From contig NC_009792.1 of assembly GCF_000018045.1 (NCBI RefSeq), positions 3,472,001 to 3,536,000 of the forward strand: DNA of 64,000 bases. The letters are read 5' to 3'. Positions 52,027 through 61,513 of this stretch are shown here, piece after piece. A program made the position numbers and the translations under genes. The notes under the pieces were generated by a model that searched no databases, had not been told where the DNA came from, and saw only the letters and a list, made by a program, of their open reading frames with translations. The stretch comes from Citrobacter koseri ATCC BAA-895 (GTDB taxonomy: Bacteria; Pseudomonadota; Gammaproteobacteria; Enterobacterales; Enterobacteriaceae). Every line of letters begins with the position of its first letter. The stretch's first letter is position 1.

Positions 52027-53547
52027 ATGAGCAGGACACCGGTTCTGGAGATGCGCAATATTGCCAAAGCGTTTGGCAAATTTTACGCGCTGAAAGGGGT
52101 CGATCTGACGGTATACCCCGGTGAAATCCACGCGCTGATGGGCGAAAACGGCGCCGGTAAAAGCACCCTGATGAAGATTCTCGCCGGTGCATATACCGCC
52201 ACCAGCGGCGAGATTCTGATCGACGGTCAGCCCTTTCATATTCGTGGGCCGAAAGATGCCCTGAGCGCAGGCATTACTCTGATTTATCAGGAGATGCAGC
52301 TTGCGCCTAACCTTACCGTCGCCGAAAATATTTTCCTCGGCAGCGAACTGTCGCGCGGCGGCATCGTGCAGCGTAAAGAGATGGTGTTGCAGGCGCAAAA
52401 GGTCATCGACCGGCTCGGCGCGCAGTTTAAAGCCAGCGATCGGGTAATGCGGCTGACCATCGCCGAACAGCAGCAGGTGGAGATCGCCCGCGCCCTGCAT
52501 CGCAACAGCCGTATTCTGGTGATGGATGAACCTACCGCCGCCCTCTCATCTCGTGAAACCCACCGTCTGTTTGAGCTGATCATGCGCCTTCGCGATGAAG
52601 GGATGGCGGTTATCTATATCAGCCACCGTATGGCGGAGGTGTATGAGCTGTCCGATCGCGTCAGCGTCCTGCGCGACGGACAGTACGTCGGCAGCCTCAC
52701 CCGCGACAAACTCAACGCGTCCGAACTGGTGCGCATGATGGTCGGGCGTCCGTTAAGCGACCTGTTCAACAAAGAACGCGACATCCCGCTCGGTAAACCG
52801 CGCCTGAACGTTCATCACCTTACCGACGGCGGTAAAGTGCAGCCGTGCAGCCTGCTGGTACGTTCCGGCGAAATCGTCGGCCTGGCCGGGCTGGTCGGCG
52901 CCGGGCGTTCCGAACTGGCGCACCTGATTTTCGGCGTGCGTAAAGCCACCGGCGGGATGATCGAGGTGGATGGCGAGCCGGTGGTGATCCACTCCCCGCG
53001 TGAGGCCATTGAGCACGGTATTGGCTACCTCACCGAAAACCGCAAAGAACAAGGGTTGTTTTTAGAACTGGCGGCGGCGGAGAACATTACGATGGCGACG
53101 CTGGAGCGCGACGCCAACTGGGGGATGCTGAACCGTAAAAAAGCCCAAAGCATCTCCGATGACGCCATTCAGTTACTCAACATTCGCGTGCCGCATGCCC
53201 AGGTTCGCGCCGGAGGTTTGTCCGGCGGCAACCAGCAAAAGCTCCTGATCTCACGCTGGGTCGCCATCGGCCCGCGCATTCTGATTCTGGACGAACCGAC
53301 GCGCGGCGTGGATGTCGGCGCGAAAAGCGAGATCTATCGCATCATGAACGAAATGGCGCGTAAGGGCGTGGCGATCCTGATGATCTCCAGTGAATTGCCG
53401 GAAATCGTCGGCATGAGCGATCGCGTCTACGTCATGCATGAAGGCAGCATTGCCGGGGAATTGCACAGCCAGGACATCACACAGGAAAACATCATGCGGC
53501 TGGCGACCGGCGTAAACGACTCCCACCTTGAGGCGGTGAAATCATGA
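52027..53547 (+). CDS. Ribose-type sugar ABC transporter ATPase
   Basis: 506 aa, double ABC domain of the RbsA/AraG/MglA class. Domain 1: GENGAGKST, LTIAEQQQVEIARAL, ILVMDEPTAAL. Domain 2: GLVGAGRSELAHL, LSGGNQQKLLISRW, ILILDEPTRGVDVGAKSE. CGCAGGAGA precedes the start. First gene of the island operon, overlapping the permease gene by four bases. Substrate unknown; a pentose or hexose aldose is suggested by the downstream isomerase. Confidence 0.93.
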   Translation: MSRTPVLEMRNIAKAFGKFYALKGVDLTVYPGEIHALMGENGAGKSTLMKILAGAYTATSGEILIDGQPFHIRGPKDALSAGITLIYQEMQLAPNLTVAENIFLGSELSRGGIVQRKEMVLQAQKVIDRLGAQFKASDRVMRLTIAEQQQVEIARALHRNSRILVMDEPTAALSSRETHRLFELIMRLRDEGMAVIYISHRMAEVYELSDRVSVLRDGQYVGSLTRDKLNASELVRMMVGRPLSDLFNKERDIPLGKPRLNVHHLTDGGKVQPCSLLVRSGEIVGLAGLVGAGRSELAHLIFGVRKATGGMIEVDGEPVVIHSPREAIEHGIGYLTENRKEQGLFLELAAAENITMATLERDANWGMLNRKKAQSISDDAIQLLNIRVPHAQVRAGGLSGGNQQKLLISRWVAIGPRILILDEPTRGVDVGAKSEIYRIMNEMARKGVAILMISSELPEIVGMSDRVYVMHEGSIAGELHSQDITQENIMRLATGVNDSHLEAVKS

Positions 53548-54539
53548 ATAACCCAACCACTCCCCAGCAGGTGGCGAAGTCCGCCTCCGCAAAAAAGATG
53601 TTGATGAGCGATCTGATGCAAACGGTCGGTATTTTACCGATTTTAGTGCTGATCGTGGCGGTATTTGGCTTTATCGCACCTAACTTTTTCACTGAAAGCA
53701 ACCTGCTGAACATCACCCGCCAGGCGTCGATCAACATCGTGCTGGCGGCGGGGATGACGTTCATCATTCTGACCGGCGGCATCGACCTCTCCGTGGGGTC
53801 GATTCTCGGCACCACCGCCGTGGCGGCGATGGTGGTCTCTCTGATACCGGAGTTCGCCATGCTGTCGATTCCGGCGGCGCTGATGCTCGGCCTGGGGCTG
53901 GGGCTGATTAACGGCGCGCTGGTGGCCTTCGCCGGGCTGCCGCCCTTTATTGTCACGCTCGGCACCTATACGGCGCTGCGCGGCGCGGCCTACCTGCTGG
54001 CGGACGGTACCACGGTGATCAACTCCAATATCAGCTTCGAGTGGATTGGCAATAACTATCTTGGCCCGATTCCGTGGCTGGTGGTTATCGCCCTCGCGGT
54101 GATCGTACTGTGCTGGTTCATTCTGCGCCGCACCACGCTGGGCGTACATATTTATGCCGTGGGCGGCAACATGCAGGCGGCGCGTTTAACCGGCATCAAA
54201 GTGTGGCTGGTGCTGCTGTTTGTGTACGGCATGAGCGGCCTGCTGTCGGGGCTGGGCGGAGTAATGAGCGCCTCGCGTCTCTACAGCGCCAACGGCAACT
54301 TAGGCATGGGGTATGAGCTGGACGCCATCGCGGCGGTGATCCTCGGCGGCACCAGTTTTGTCGGCGGGATCGGCACGATCACCGGCACGCTGGTAGGCGC
54401 GCTGATCATCGCCACCCTGAATAACGGCATGACGCTGATGGGCGTCTCTTACTTCTGGCAACTGGTGATCAAAGGGGCGGTGATCATCATAGCGGTGCTG
54501 ATCGACAAATACCGTACCCGACACAATCAAAGTGCATAG
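53544..54539 (+). CDS. Ribose-type sugar ABC transporter permease
   Basis: 331 aa, about 8-10 helices, with the permease motifs TFIILTGGIDLSVGSILGTT, LPPFIVTLGTYTALRGAAYL and GGTSFVGGIGTITGTLVGAL. RbsC-like inner-membrane component coupled to the ATPase gene by an ATGA overlap. A REP cluster separates it from the binding-protein gene. Confidence 0.93.
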   Translation: MNNPTTPQQVAKSASAKKMLMSDLMQTVGILPILVLIVAVFGFIAPNFFTESNLLNITRQASINIVLAAGMTFIILTGGIDLSVGSILGTTAVAAMVVSLIPEFAMLSIPAALMLGLGLGLINGALVAFAGLPPFIVTLGTYTALRGAAYLLADGTTVINSNISFEWIGNNYLGPIPWLVVIALAVIVLCWFILRRTTLGVHIYAVGGNMQAARLTGIKVWLVLLFVYGMSGLLSGLGGVMSASRLYSANGNLGMGYELDAIAAVILGGTSFVGGIGTITGTLVGALIIATLNNGMTLMGVSYFWQLVIKGAVIIIAVLIDKYRTRHNQSA

Positions 54540-54547
54540 ACAAACTT

Positions 54548-54607
54548 GCCGGATGGCGGCGCAGGCCTACCCGTTCGCAGGCCGGATAAGCGCAGCGCCA
54601 TCAGGCT
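54548..54607. repeat. REP/BIME cluster between permease and binding-protein genes
   Basis: GCCGGATGGCGGCGCAGGCC (partial) and GCAGGCCGGATAAGCGCAGC followed by GCCATCAGGC. Confidence 0.8.
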
Positions 54608-54640
54608 TATAACAACAATACCCTACGTGAGGAAAAGAGT

Positions 54641-55582
54641 ATGCGTTTGAAACCATTAGTGACCGCGCTCTGTGCTGGCGCGTTACTGGCCGCATCGCCG
54701 TTTGTACAGGCCAAAGAACTGAAATCCATCGGCGTGACGGTGGGCGATCTTGCCAACCCGTTCTTCGTGCAGATAACAAAAGGAGCGGAGCTGGAAGCGC
54801 GCAAACTGGCCGGTGATGGCGTAAAAGTGACGCTGGTCTCCAGCGGCTACGATCTGGGTCAGCAGGTTTCGCAGATCGACAACTTTATTGCCGCGAAGGT
54901 GGATATGATCATCCTTAACGCCGCAGATTCAAAAGGGATCGGCCCGGCGGTGAAACGGGCGAAAGATGCCGGGATCGTGGTGGTCGCGGTTGACGTGGCT
55001 GCCGAAGGCGCAGACGCCACCATCACCTCTGATAACACCCAGGCGGGCGAAATGGCCTGTAAATACATTACCGATCGTCTGAAAGGCAAAGGCAATGTGG
55101 TGATCATCAACGGGCCGCCGGTTTCCGCCGTGCAGAACCGTGTCGAGGGCTGCCAGACCGAGTTCAAACGCCACCCGGATATCAAGGTGCTCTCCTGGAA
55201 CCAGAACGCCAAAGGCAGTCGCGAAGGCGGGCTGGAAGTGATGACCGCCCTGCTGGCTGCGAATCCGAAGATCGACGGCGTATTTGCGATCAACGATCCG
55301 ACGGCGATCGGCGCCGATCTGGCGGCGAAGCAGGCACAGCGCAATGAGTTCTTTATCGTCGGTGTGGATGGTTCGCCCGATGGCGAAGAGGCGCTGAAGC
55401 GTGAAAATTCCCTGTTTGTGGCGACCCCCGCACAAGATCCGCAGGTGATGGCGGCAAAAGCGGTGGAGATCGGCTATGACATTCTACAGGGCAAACCGGC
55501 GCCTGGTGAACCTGTACTGATTCCGGTGACGATGATCGATAAAAACAACATCGGCAGCTACAAGGGCTGGACGGTGAAATAA
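54641..55582 (+). CDS. Periplasmic sugar-binding protein (RbsB-like)
   Basis: 313 aa. Signal peptide ending near VQA-KELKS; type I periplasmic-binding fold (GVTVGDLANPFFVQITKGAE, IILNAADSKGIGPAVKRAKD, VFAINDPTAIGADLAAK, FFIVGVDGSPDGEEALKREN). Captures the imported sugar. Gene order ATPase-permease-binding protein, flanked on both sides by REP clusters that may raise its mRNA level. Confidence 0.93.
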   Translation: MRLKPLVTALCAGALLAASPFVQAKELKSIGVTVGDLANPFFVQITKGAELEARKLAGDGVKVTLVSSGYDLGQQVSQIDNFIAAKVDMIILNAADSKGIGPAVKRAKDAGIVVVAVDVAAEGADATITSDNTQAGEMACKYITDRLKGKGNVVIINGPPVSAVQNRVEGCQTEFKRHPDIKVLSWNQNAKGSREGGLEVMTALLAANPKIDGVFAINDPTAIGADLAAKQAQRNEFFIVGVDGSPDGEEALKRENSLFVATPAQDPQVMAAKAVEIGYDILQGKPAPGEPVLIPVTMIDKNNIGSYKGWTVK

Positions 55583-55598
55583 CGGAAAGCGGCCTCTG

Positions 55599-55674
55599 CG
55601 TAGGCCCGATAAGCGCAGCGCCATCAGGCAGTAAACTCATGCCGGATGGCGGCAAAAATGCCTTATCCGGCCTA
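55599..55674. repeat. REP/BIME cluster before the isomerase gene
   Basis: GTAGGCCCGATAAGCGCAGC...CATCAGGC and GCCGGATGGCGGC...TTATCCGGCC. Confidence 0.85.
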
Positions 55675-55707
55675 CAAGGCTACATCACAATAAGGAGAAT
55701 TCTTTCA

Positions 55708-56388
55708 ATGAAACGCTCCGAAATAAACGAGATTCTCGGCCACACGCGGCAATTCTTTTCCATGCATGACGTCCACCTGCCGCCTTTCGCCAGCTTTGCC
55801 CCATCGCAATGGCGTCAGCTTGATGCCGCCTGGAGCGAAGTATTCGATCTCAGGCTCGGCTGGGATGTTACCGCGTTCGGCGGGACGGATTTTGCCGCTC
55901 AGGGACTGACGCTGTTTACCCTGCGCAACGGCTCGCCCAAAGGCATGCCTTATGAGAAATGCTATGCGGAAAAAATCATGCATGTGCGCGACGCGCAGGT
56001 TACGCCGATGCATTTCCACTGGCGCAAACGTGAAGACATTATCAATCGCGGCGGCGGTAATTTAATCGTTGAGCTGTGGAACGCCGACTCCCGGGACCAG
56101 ACCGACAATACCGACGTCACCATTGTGATAGACGGCTGTCGACAGACCCATGCGGCAGGCAGCCAGCTGCGCCTTTCGCCAGGAGAAAGCATTTGCCTGA
56201 CGCCGGGCCTGTATCACAGCTTCTGGGCGGAAAAAGGGTTTGGCGACGTGCTGGTCGGCGAAGTTTCTTCCGTCAATGACGATGACCATGACAACCATTT
56301 TCTCCAGCCGATCGCCCGCTATAACGACATTGAAGAAGATGAACCGGCGCAACTGGTGTTGTGTAACGAGTACCGCCTGTTCTGCTGA
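55708..56388 (+). CDS. D-lyxose isomerase-like cupin sugar isomerase
   Basis: 226 aa from the ATG after TAAGGAGA. Matches the cupin D-lyxose ketol-isomerase family (B. subtilis YdaE; the E. coli O157:H7 sugar isomerase). The metal site is readable: H102 and H104 in MHFHWRKRED, E109, and H170 in TPGLYHSFW. The family converts D-lyxose to D-xylulose and D-mannose to D-fructose, with Mn2+. It follows the transporter and precedes aldolase and kinase genes, so it should act first after uptake. The physiological substrate is not known from the sequence. Confidence 0.88.
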   Translation: MKRSEINEILGHTRQFFSMHDVHLPPFASFAPSQWRQLDAAWSEVFDLRLGWDVTAFGGTDFAAQGLTLFTLRNGSPKGMPYEKCYAEKIMHVRDAQVTPMHFHWRKREDIINRGGGNLIVELWNADSRDQTDNTDVTIVIDGCRQTHAAGSQLRLSPGESICLTPGLYHSFWAEKGFGDVLVGEVSSVNDDDHDNHFLQPIARYNDIEEDEPAQLVLCNEYRLFC

Positions 56389-56402
56389 ACAAGGAGCACA
56401 TT

Positions 56403-57263
56403 ATGCCGTTGATTTCTCTTGCCGATGGACTCGACCATGCCCGCAAGCATCGCTATGCGCTGGGGGCGTTTAACGTTCTGGATTCCCACTTTTTACGCGC
56501 GCTGTTCGCCGCCGCCAGGCAGGAACGCTCGCCGTTTATCATTAACATTGCCGAAGTCCATTTTAAGTATGTTTCGCTGGACTCGCTGGTCGAAGCGGTA
56601 AAATTCGAAGCCGCCCGACACGATATTCCGGTGGTGCTTAACCTCGACCACGGGCTGCATTTTGAATCCGTGGTGCGGGCGTTACGTCTGGGCTTCAGCT
56701 CGGTAATGTTTGATGGTTCCACGCTGGAGTATGAGGAAAACATCCGCCAGACCCGGGAAGTGGTGAAGATGTGCCACGCCGTTGGCGTGTCGGTAGAGGC
56801 GGAACTTGGCGCGGTTGGCGGCGATGAGGGCGGCGCGCTGTATGGTCATGCCGACGAATCGCTGTTTACCGATCCGCAACTGGCGCGCGATTTTGTTGAC
56901 CGCACCGGTATTGATGCCCTGGCCGTCGCCATCGGCAACGCTCACGGCAAATATAAAGGCGAGCCCAAACTCGATTTCCCGCGTCTGGACGCCATTCGCC
57001 AGCAAACGGCGCTGCCGCTGGTACTGCACGGCGGTTCCGGCATCAGCGATGAGGATTTTCGTCGCGCCATTACGCTGGGCATTCACAAAATCAATTTCTA
57101 CACCGGTATGTCGCAGGCTGCGCTGGCGGCGGTGGAATCACGGATGACTAACCGCCAGCCGCTGTATGATGAGTTCGCCGAACTGCTGCTGGGCATTGAA
57201 GAAGCGATCACCGATACGGTATCGGAACAGATGCGCATTTTTGGCAGCGCGGGGCAGATCTGA
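56403..57263 (+). CDS. Class II ketose-phosphate aldolase (fructose-bisphosphate-aldolase family)
   Basis: 286 aa. Zinc-binding and catalytic residues are present: D82-H83 in LNLDHG, E132/E134 in VEAELG, H181 in GNAHGKYKG, H209 in LVLHGGSG, and the INFYTGM phosphate-binding region. Related to Fba/GatY/KbaY. Cleaves a phosphorylated ketose to dihydroxyacetone phosphate and an aldehyde; which ketose phosphate cannot be told. AAGGAGC precedes the start. Its stop overlaps the kinase start (TGATG). Confidence 0.9.
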   Translation: MPLISLADGLDHARKHRYALGAFNVLDSHFLRALFAAARQERSPFIINIAEVHFKYVSLDSLVEAVKFEAARHDIPVVLNLDHGLHFESVVRALRLGFSSVMFDGSTLEYEENIRQTREVVKMCHAVGVSVEAELGAVGGDEGGALYGHADESLFTDPQLARDFVDRTGIDALAVAIGNAHGKYKGEPKLDFPRLDAIRQQTALPLVLHGGSGISDEDFRRAITLGIHKINFYTGMSQAALAAVESRMTNRQPLYDEFAELLLGIEEAITDTVSEQMRIFGSAGQI

Positions 57264-58255
57264 TGGAACGTAAAGGCATTATCGCGGCGGGCAATATGCT
57301 GGTCGACCATGTGCACCAAATCGTACAGTGGCCGGAGCGCGGCTGGCTGGCGGAAATCACCCATAGCGAACGTTCGACGGGCGGCGCGCCGCTTAATGTC
57401 CTGCTGACGCTGGCAAAGATGCACACCGGGCTGCCGTTACAGGCTGTGGGATTAATCGGCCAGGACGCCGACGGAGACTACATTATGGCGATGCTGGAGC
57501 AGTATCACGTCAATCGCCAGCATGTCCAGCGCACCACGTTTGCCCCCACGTCGATGTCGCAGGTGATGACCGATCCCAGCGGGCAGCGCACCTTTTTCCA
57601 CTCCCCCGGCGCTAACCGTCTGTTGGATCTGCCTGCGTTCGATGAGCTTGATGCCTCGATGAAGATTTTCCACCTAGGCTATCTGCTGCTGCTCGACAGT
57701 CTGGATATGCCGGATGATGACTACGGCACCCGCAGCGCACGGCTGATGGCGCAGATGCATGAGGAGGGCTTTGAGACTTCGCTGGATCTGGTGTCCCGCA
57801 AAGGCGATCCGCGCTATCAGCCGCTGGTTTTGCCCGCGCTACGCCATCTGGATTATCTGGTGATCAACGAGCTGGAGGCCGGGGAGTTCAGCGGCCTGGA
57901 GATCCGCCAGCCCAACGGCGAACCGCATATTCCGCACATCGCCGCAGCCGCCCGCGAATTGCTGGATGCAGGCGTCCGCCAGAGGGTGGTGATTCATTGC
58001 CCGGAAGGCGCCTGGGGCGAAACGCCGGATCAGCCTGGCGTCTGGATACCGTCGCAAAAGCTGGAGCAGAGGGAGATTGTCGGTAGCGTTGGCGCGGGAG
58101 ATGCGTTCTGCGCCGGTTTTTTGTATGGCTGCCACGAAGTATGGCCGCTGGCCGAGAGCATTAAGCTGGCGCACGCCTGCGCGCGGGTCAGCCTGCTGTG
58201 CGCCAATGCGATTGATGGCGCGAAAACGCTTGAGGAGTTGCGAACGCTTTTGTAG
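57263..58255 (+). CDS. PfkB-family sugar kinase
   Basis: 330 aa. PfkB features: N-terminal GGAPLNVLLTLAKM (sugar-binding Gly-Gly) and C-terminal GSVGAGDAFCAGFLYG with the catalytic Asp. Phosphorylates a ketose or ketose phosphate made by the isomerase, giving the aldolase substrate. Translationally coupled to the aldolase gene. Converges with the response-regulator gene, with REP units between. Confidence 0.9.
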   Translation: MERKGIIAAGNMLVDHVHQIVQWPERGWLAEITHSERSTGGAPLNVLLTLAKMHTGLPLQAVGLIGQDADGDYIMAMLEQYHVNRQHVQRTTFAPTSMSQVMTDPSGQRTFFHSPGANRLLDLPAFDELDASMKIFHLGYLLLLDSLDMPDDDYGTRSARLMAQMHEEGFETSLDLVSRKGDPRYQPLVLPALRHLDYLVINELEAGEFSGLEIRQPNGEPHIPHIAAAARELLDAGVRQRVVIHCPEGAWGETPDQPGVWIPSQKLEQREIVGSVGAGDAFCAGFLYGCHEVWPLAESIKLAHACARVSLLCANAIDGAKTLEELRTLL

Positions 58256-58263
58256 CCAGTTAG

Positions 58264-58330
58264 CCTGATGGCGCTACGCTTATCAGGCCTACAGTAGGCC
58301 GGATAAGGCGTTTACGCCGCCATCCGGCAA
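58264..58330. repeat. REP/BIME cluster after the kinase gene
   Basis: GCCTGATGGCGCTACGCTTATCAGGC and GTAGGCCGGATAAGGCG...CGCCATCCGGC in a convergent gap. Confidence 0.85.
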
Positions 58331-58342
58331 CTGCGCGCCTGA

Positions 58343-59074
58343 TTACGCGGCTTTATCGTGGTGCTGCACATCGGCGGCAAAAACATACCCAAGGCCGCGC
58401 AGGGTTTTGATCAACGTCGGCTGATGCGGATTGATTTCAATTTTGCGGCGCAGACGCATAATCAACACGTCAATGGTGCGATCAAACACCTCAACGCTGT
58501 CGCTGTGCGTTAATTCCAGCAACTGCTCACGGCTGAGCACCCGACGGGCGTTTTGCGCCAGCGCCAGCAGCAAACTGTATTCCCCCTGGGTGAGATCCAC
58601 CGCCTGCTGCTGCGGATTGTGCAACTGACAGCGCGCGGTATCCAGATGCCAGCCATTGAAAGAGAGGCCAGACGTCTGCACGCTTCCGCCTTCGGCGATC
58701 AGCACGCCAACCCGACGGAGTACGGCTTTCATCCGCGCCACCACCACGCGCGGGTTAAACGGTTTGCTGATGTAGTCATCAGCGCCCATCTCCAGCCCGA
58801 CCACCACATCCGACTCGCTCCCCAGCCCCGTGAGCATCACCACCGGCAGCGTAGGCCTGATCTTCTGTACCTGCTGCAACACCATCAAACCGTTCGTGTC
58901 GGGCAGCATCATATCCAGCAACACCAGCGCAATCTCCGGCTGGGTTTCGACGCACGCCAGCGCAGCCTGCCCGGTATGGCAGACCGTCACCGCAAAAACG
59001 TGCTCGTTCAGGACATCCTGCAACAATGCGCAGACCGCCGCGTCATCATCCACGACCAGTATGGCTGGTTTCAT
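58343..59074 (-). CDS. OmpR-family response regulator of the sugar island
   Basis: 243 aa from MKPAILVVDDD. Receiver with phospho-acceptor D54 in LVLLDMMLP and K104 in DYISKPF; C-terminal winged helix (VDLTQGEYSLLLALAQNARR, then IDVLIMRLRRKI and KTLRGLGYVF). TorR/OmpR-like. It lies on the same strand as the hybrid kinase but about 6.4 kb away, on the other side of the sugar operon; no other regulator is in the island, so pairing is likely. Separated from fdhF by a divergent promoter region. Confidence 0.9.
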   Translation of the reverse strand: MKPAILVVDDDAAVCALLQDVLNEHVFAVTVCHTGQAALACVETQPEIALVLLDMMLPDTNGLMVLQQVQKIRPTLPVVMLTGLGSESDVVVGLEMGADDYISKPFNPRVVVARMKAVLRRVGVLIAEGGSVQTSGLSFNGWHLDTARCQLHNPQQQAVDLTQGEYSLLLALAQNARRVLSREQLLELTHSDSVEVFDRTIDVLIMRLRRKIEINPHQPTLIKTLRGLGYVFAADVQHHDKAA

Positions 59075-59205
59075 CACCCTTCCCCATTTCACATCCCCTA
59101 CAGATGAGTGTGATTGATTCTGCCCGGAGTGACAGATATTGCGCAGCAGGAGATGCAGGAAACATAACCCTGGTCACACTGCCGGGCCGTCACCGCTTTT
59201 CCTGT

Positions 59206-59226
59206 TCGTCACGTCAAAACTGACGA
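59206..59226. promoter_or_regulatory. Candidate FhlA upstream activating site of fdhF
   Basis: TCGTCA-N9-TGACGA inverted repeat about 90 nt upstream of the sigma-54 promoter, with a third TCGTCA at 59238. Position fits the enhancer bound by the formate regulator FhlA. Confidence 0.5.
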
Positions 59227-59296
59227 CAGCCTGTTTTTCGTCAGGGTTTTGACCAAATTTTACCCGTAATATCAGGGAAAGACCCCAATAAAAACA

Positions 59297-59312
59297 TGGC
59301 ATAAAAGATGCA
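59297..59312 (+). promoter_or_regulatory. Sigma-54 (-24/-12) promoter of fdhF
   Basis: TGGCATAAAAGATGCA has the GG (-24) and GC (-12) doublets at correct spacing and matches the E. coli fdhF promoter as I remember it. Confidence 0.85.
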
Positions 59313-59363
59313 TAATGAGGCCGACAGCGCGTATGCGCGATTTGATTAACTGGAGCGAGACCG

Positions 59364-61511
59364 ATGAAAAAAGTCGTCACGGTTTGCCCGTATTGCGCAT
59401 CAGGTTGCAAAATCAACCTGGTGGTCGATAACGGCAAAATCGTCCGGGCAGAGGCGGCGCAGGGGAAAACCAATCAGGGTACTCTGTGTCTGAAGGGCTA
59501 CTATGGCTGGGATTTTATTAACGATACCCAGATCCTGACCCCGCGCCTGAAAACCCCTATGATCCGTCGCCAGCGTGGCGGCAAACTGGAATCCGTTTCC
59601 TGGGATGAAGCGCTGAACTACGTCGCCGATCGCCTGAGCGCCATCAAAGCGAAGTATGGCCCGGACGCCATCCAGACGACCGGTTCGTCTCGCGGCACAG
59701 GTAACGAAACCAACTATGTAATGCAAAAATTCGCGCGCGCCGTTATTGGTACCAATAACGTTGACTGCTGCGCTCGCGTCTGACACGGCCCATCGGTTGC
59801 AGGTCTGCACCAGTCGGTCGGTAACGGCGCAATGAGTAATGCGATTAACGAAATTGATAACACCGATTTAGTGTTTATCTTCGGCTACAACCCGGCGGAT
59901 TCCCACCCTATCGTGGCGAATCATGTGATTAACGCTAAACGCAACGGCGCGAAAATTATCGTCTGCGATCCGCGAAAAATTGAAACCGCGCGCATTGCCG
60001 ACATCCACATCGCGTTGAGAAACGGCTCGAATATCGCGCTGCTCAACGCTATGGGTCATGTCATTATTGAAGAAAATCTGTACGACCAGGCGTTCGTCGC
60101 CTCCCGTACTGAAGGCTTTGAAGAGTACCGTAAGATTGTCGAAGGCTACACGCCGGAATCCGTTGAGGATATCACCGGCGTGAGCGCGCACGATATTCGC
60201 AAAGCGGCGCGTATGTACGCCGAAGCGAAAAGCGCCGCAATCCTGTGGGGCATGGGCGTGACCCAATTCTATCAGGGCGTGGAAACCGTGCGTTCGCTGA
60301 CCAGTCTCGCCATGCTGACCGGCAACCTCGGTAAGCCAAGCGTGGGCGTGAACCCGGTTCGCGGCCAGAACAACGTTCAGGGCGCATGTGACATGGGCGC
60401 GCTGCCGGATACCTATCCGGGCTATCAGTACGTGAAAGACCCGGCTAACCGCGAAAAATTCGCCAAAGCCTGGGGCGTGGAAAGCCTGCCAGCGCATACC
60501 GGCTATCGCATCAGCGAACTGCCACACCGTGCTGCGCATGGCGAAGTTCGCGCGGCGTACATTATGGGTGAAGATCCGCTGCAAACCGATGCGGAACTCT
60601 CTGCGGTGCGCAAAGGGTTTGAAGACCTGGAACTGGTCATCGTGCAGGACATCTTTATGACCAAAACCGCGTCGGCGGCGGATGTTATTTTACCGTCTAC
60701 GTCGTGGGGCGAGCATGAAGGGGTGTTTACCGCTGCTGACCGTGGTTTCCAGCGCTTCTTTAAAGCCGTTGAACCGAAGTGGGATCTGAAAACGGACTGG
60801 CAAATCATCAGTGAAATCGCCACCCGTATGGGCTACCCGATGCACTACAACAACACCCAGGAGATCTGGGATGAGTTGCGTCATCTGTGCCCGGATTTCT
60901 ATGGGGCGACTTACGAGAAGATGGGCGAACTGGGCTTCATTCAGTGGCCTTGCCGCGACACGTCGGATGCCGATCAGGGGACGTCTTATCTCTTCAAAGA
61001 GAAGTTCGACACCCCGAACGGCCTGGCGCAGTTCTTCACCTGCGACTGGGTCGCGCCGATCGACAAACTCACCGAAGAGTACCCAATGGTGCTGTCTACG
61101 GTGCGTGAAGTCGGCCACTACTCGTGTCGCTCGATGACCGGGAACTGTGCCGCGCTGGCGGCGCTGGCGGATGAGCCAGGCTATGCGCAAATCAACACGG
61201 CCGACGCCGCGCGTCTGGGCATTGAAGATGAAGCGCTGGTCTGGGTTCATTCACGTAAAGGCAAAATTATCACCCGTGCGCAGGTCAGCGATCGTCCGAA
61301 CAAAGGGGCGATTTACATGACCTACCAGTGGTGGATTGGCGCCTGTAACGAGCTGGTGACGGAGAACTTAAGCCCGATTACCAAAACGCCGGAGTACAAG
61401 TACTGCGCCGTGCGCGTCGAGCCGATCGCCGATCAGCGCGCCGCCGAGCAGTATGTGATTGATGAGTACAGCAAGCTGAAAACCCGTCTGCGCGAAAGCG
61501 CAATGGGGTAA
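59364..61511 (+). CDS. fdhF: Formate dehydrogenase H, selenoprotein (in-frame UGA)
   Basis: 715 aa when the TGA at codon 140 is read as selenocysteine; exact E. coli length. N-terminal [4Fe-4S] cysteines C8, C11, C15, C42; DCCARV-Sec-HGPS active site; downstream molybdopterin-binding domains (GMGVTQFYQGVETVRSL, NVQGACDMGALPD, STSWGEHEGVFTAADRG). Oxidises formate to CO2 and passes electrons to hydrogenase 3 in the formate hydrogenlyase complex. A SECIS hairpin follows the TGA. Expression should need formate, FhlA and sigma-54. Confidence 0.97.
59781..59825 (+). promoter_or_regulatory. Selenocysteine codon and SECIS element
   Basis: TGA at codon 140 followed by a hairpin with the apical GGTTGCAGGTCTGCACC stretch typical of the bacterial fdhF SECIS bound by SelB. 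It recodes UGA instead of stopping. Confidence 0.9.
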
Positions 61512-61513
61512 TC

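Noticed and set aside
51913..52500. Additional ~196 codons upstream in the hybrid kinase frame
   Set aside because: They run antisense through the start of the divergent ABC ATPase gene, lack protein-like features, and a good ribosome-binding site marks the start at 51912.
59781..59783. TGA in fdhF as a nonsense mutation or pseudogene
   Set aside because: It is at codon 140 with the selenocysteine active-site context and a SECIS hairpin immediately after.
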